Of a stretch of 5,847 nt of DNA, positions 5,731 through 5,847 are shown piece after piece (the stretch's first letter is position 1; each line of letters opens with the position of its first letter). The notes under the pieces are model-generated. The model was not told the origin of the DNA. It was given only the letters and a program-made list of their open reading frames with translations, and did no database searches. The stretch is from Clostridia bacterium (GTDB lineage: Bacteria > Bacillota > Sulfobacillia > SLMV01). The position numbers and the translations under genes are program-made. The stretch spans positions 1 to 5,847 of the forward strand of contig PWGR01000039.1 of NCBI GenBank assembly GCA_003554565.1. Reading direction: 5' to 3'.

Positions 5731-5847
5731 GCATGTCCCTCAAACCGGCGCCTTCTGACCACCTCGTACATCATGACTGCACCGGCTACGGAAGCATTCA
5801 GAGACCCGATCTCACCCCTCGAGGGGGGAGATCGGGTCTCTGAATGC
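5727..5847 (-). CDS. rlmB: 23S rRNA 2'-O-methyltransferase RlmB / SpoU-family, C-terminal fragment
   Basis: Only the 3' end is present; the gene enters from the right edge. The last 30 residues (5730-5819) are RGEIGSLNAS then VAGAVMMYEVVRRRRFEGHA. SLNASVA followed by a hydrophobic helix and YE is the conserved last motif of SpoU/TrmH methyltransferases, which lines the S-adenosylmethionine-binding knot. RlmB methylates the 2'-O of a 23S rRNA guanosine (G2251 in E. coli). The choice of RlmB over other SpoU members rests on the sigH neighbourhood, where rlmB is usual in Gram-positives. The frame stays open for nine more codons up to the edge, but these lie on or beyond the axis of a 54-bp palindrome and probably do not represent the true protein. 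Confidence -1.
   Translation of the reverse strand, partial: HSETRSPPSRGEIGSLNASVAGAVMMYEVVRRRRFEGHA
5794..5847. repeat. 54-bp near-perfect palindrome at the window end
   Basis: Arms 5794-5820 and 5821-5847 are reverse complements at 26 of 27 positions, with no loop; the axis is CTC|GAG and the mismatch is 5814 A against 5827 G. It falls in the conserved SLNAS coding region of rlmB and ends exactly at the window edge. That points to a fold-back (chimeric) end of a contig rather than a biological element. Confidence -1.

Overview
The window looks like chromosomal DNA of a moderately high-GC Gram-positive-type bacterium. The best clue is a 218-residue sigma factor very close to the SigH (sigma-30) family of Firmicutes, which also occurs in some deep-branching Actinobacteria-like lineages. 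It lies next to rlmB, a synteny common in Gram-positive genomes. The species cannot be told from the sequence, and no transposase, phage, integrase or CRISPR signal was seen.

Layout. Positions 2-3125 hold three tightly coupled plus-strand genes. The first is cut by the window start: an extracytoplasmic region resembling cell-wall-binding repeat 2 (CWB2), then about six membrane helices. The second is a membrane-anchored protein with three CWB2-like units. The third is a 154-residue two-helix membrane protein resembling small general-stress proteins. Both junctions are four-base GTGA overlaps, so the genes are probably co-translated. This trio is the least familiar part of the window and may encode an envelope complex. 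After a 119-bp gap comes trpS (3245-4237, plus), complete with both class I signature motifs.

Positions 4238-4860 contain no convincing gene, only a few GC-rich hairpins between convergent trpS and sigH. On the minus strand, sigH (4861-5517) has a strong AGGAGG ribosome binding site and a near-consensus sigma-A promoter whose -35 box overlaps the stop codon of the upstream gene. That upstream gene is the 3' end of an rlmB/SpoU-type rRNA methyltransferase, entering from the right edge. The last 54 bases are an almost perfect palindrome at the very end of the window, probably a fold-back artefact.

The housekeeping genes (trpS, sigH, rlmB) are ordinary in content. The points of interest are the CWB2/membrane trio, the promoter embedded at the rlmB stop, the long sigH leader, the trpS leader, the gene-free convergent gap and the terminal palindrome.
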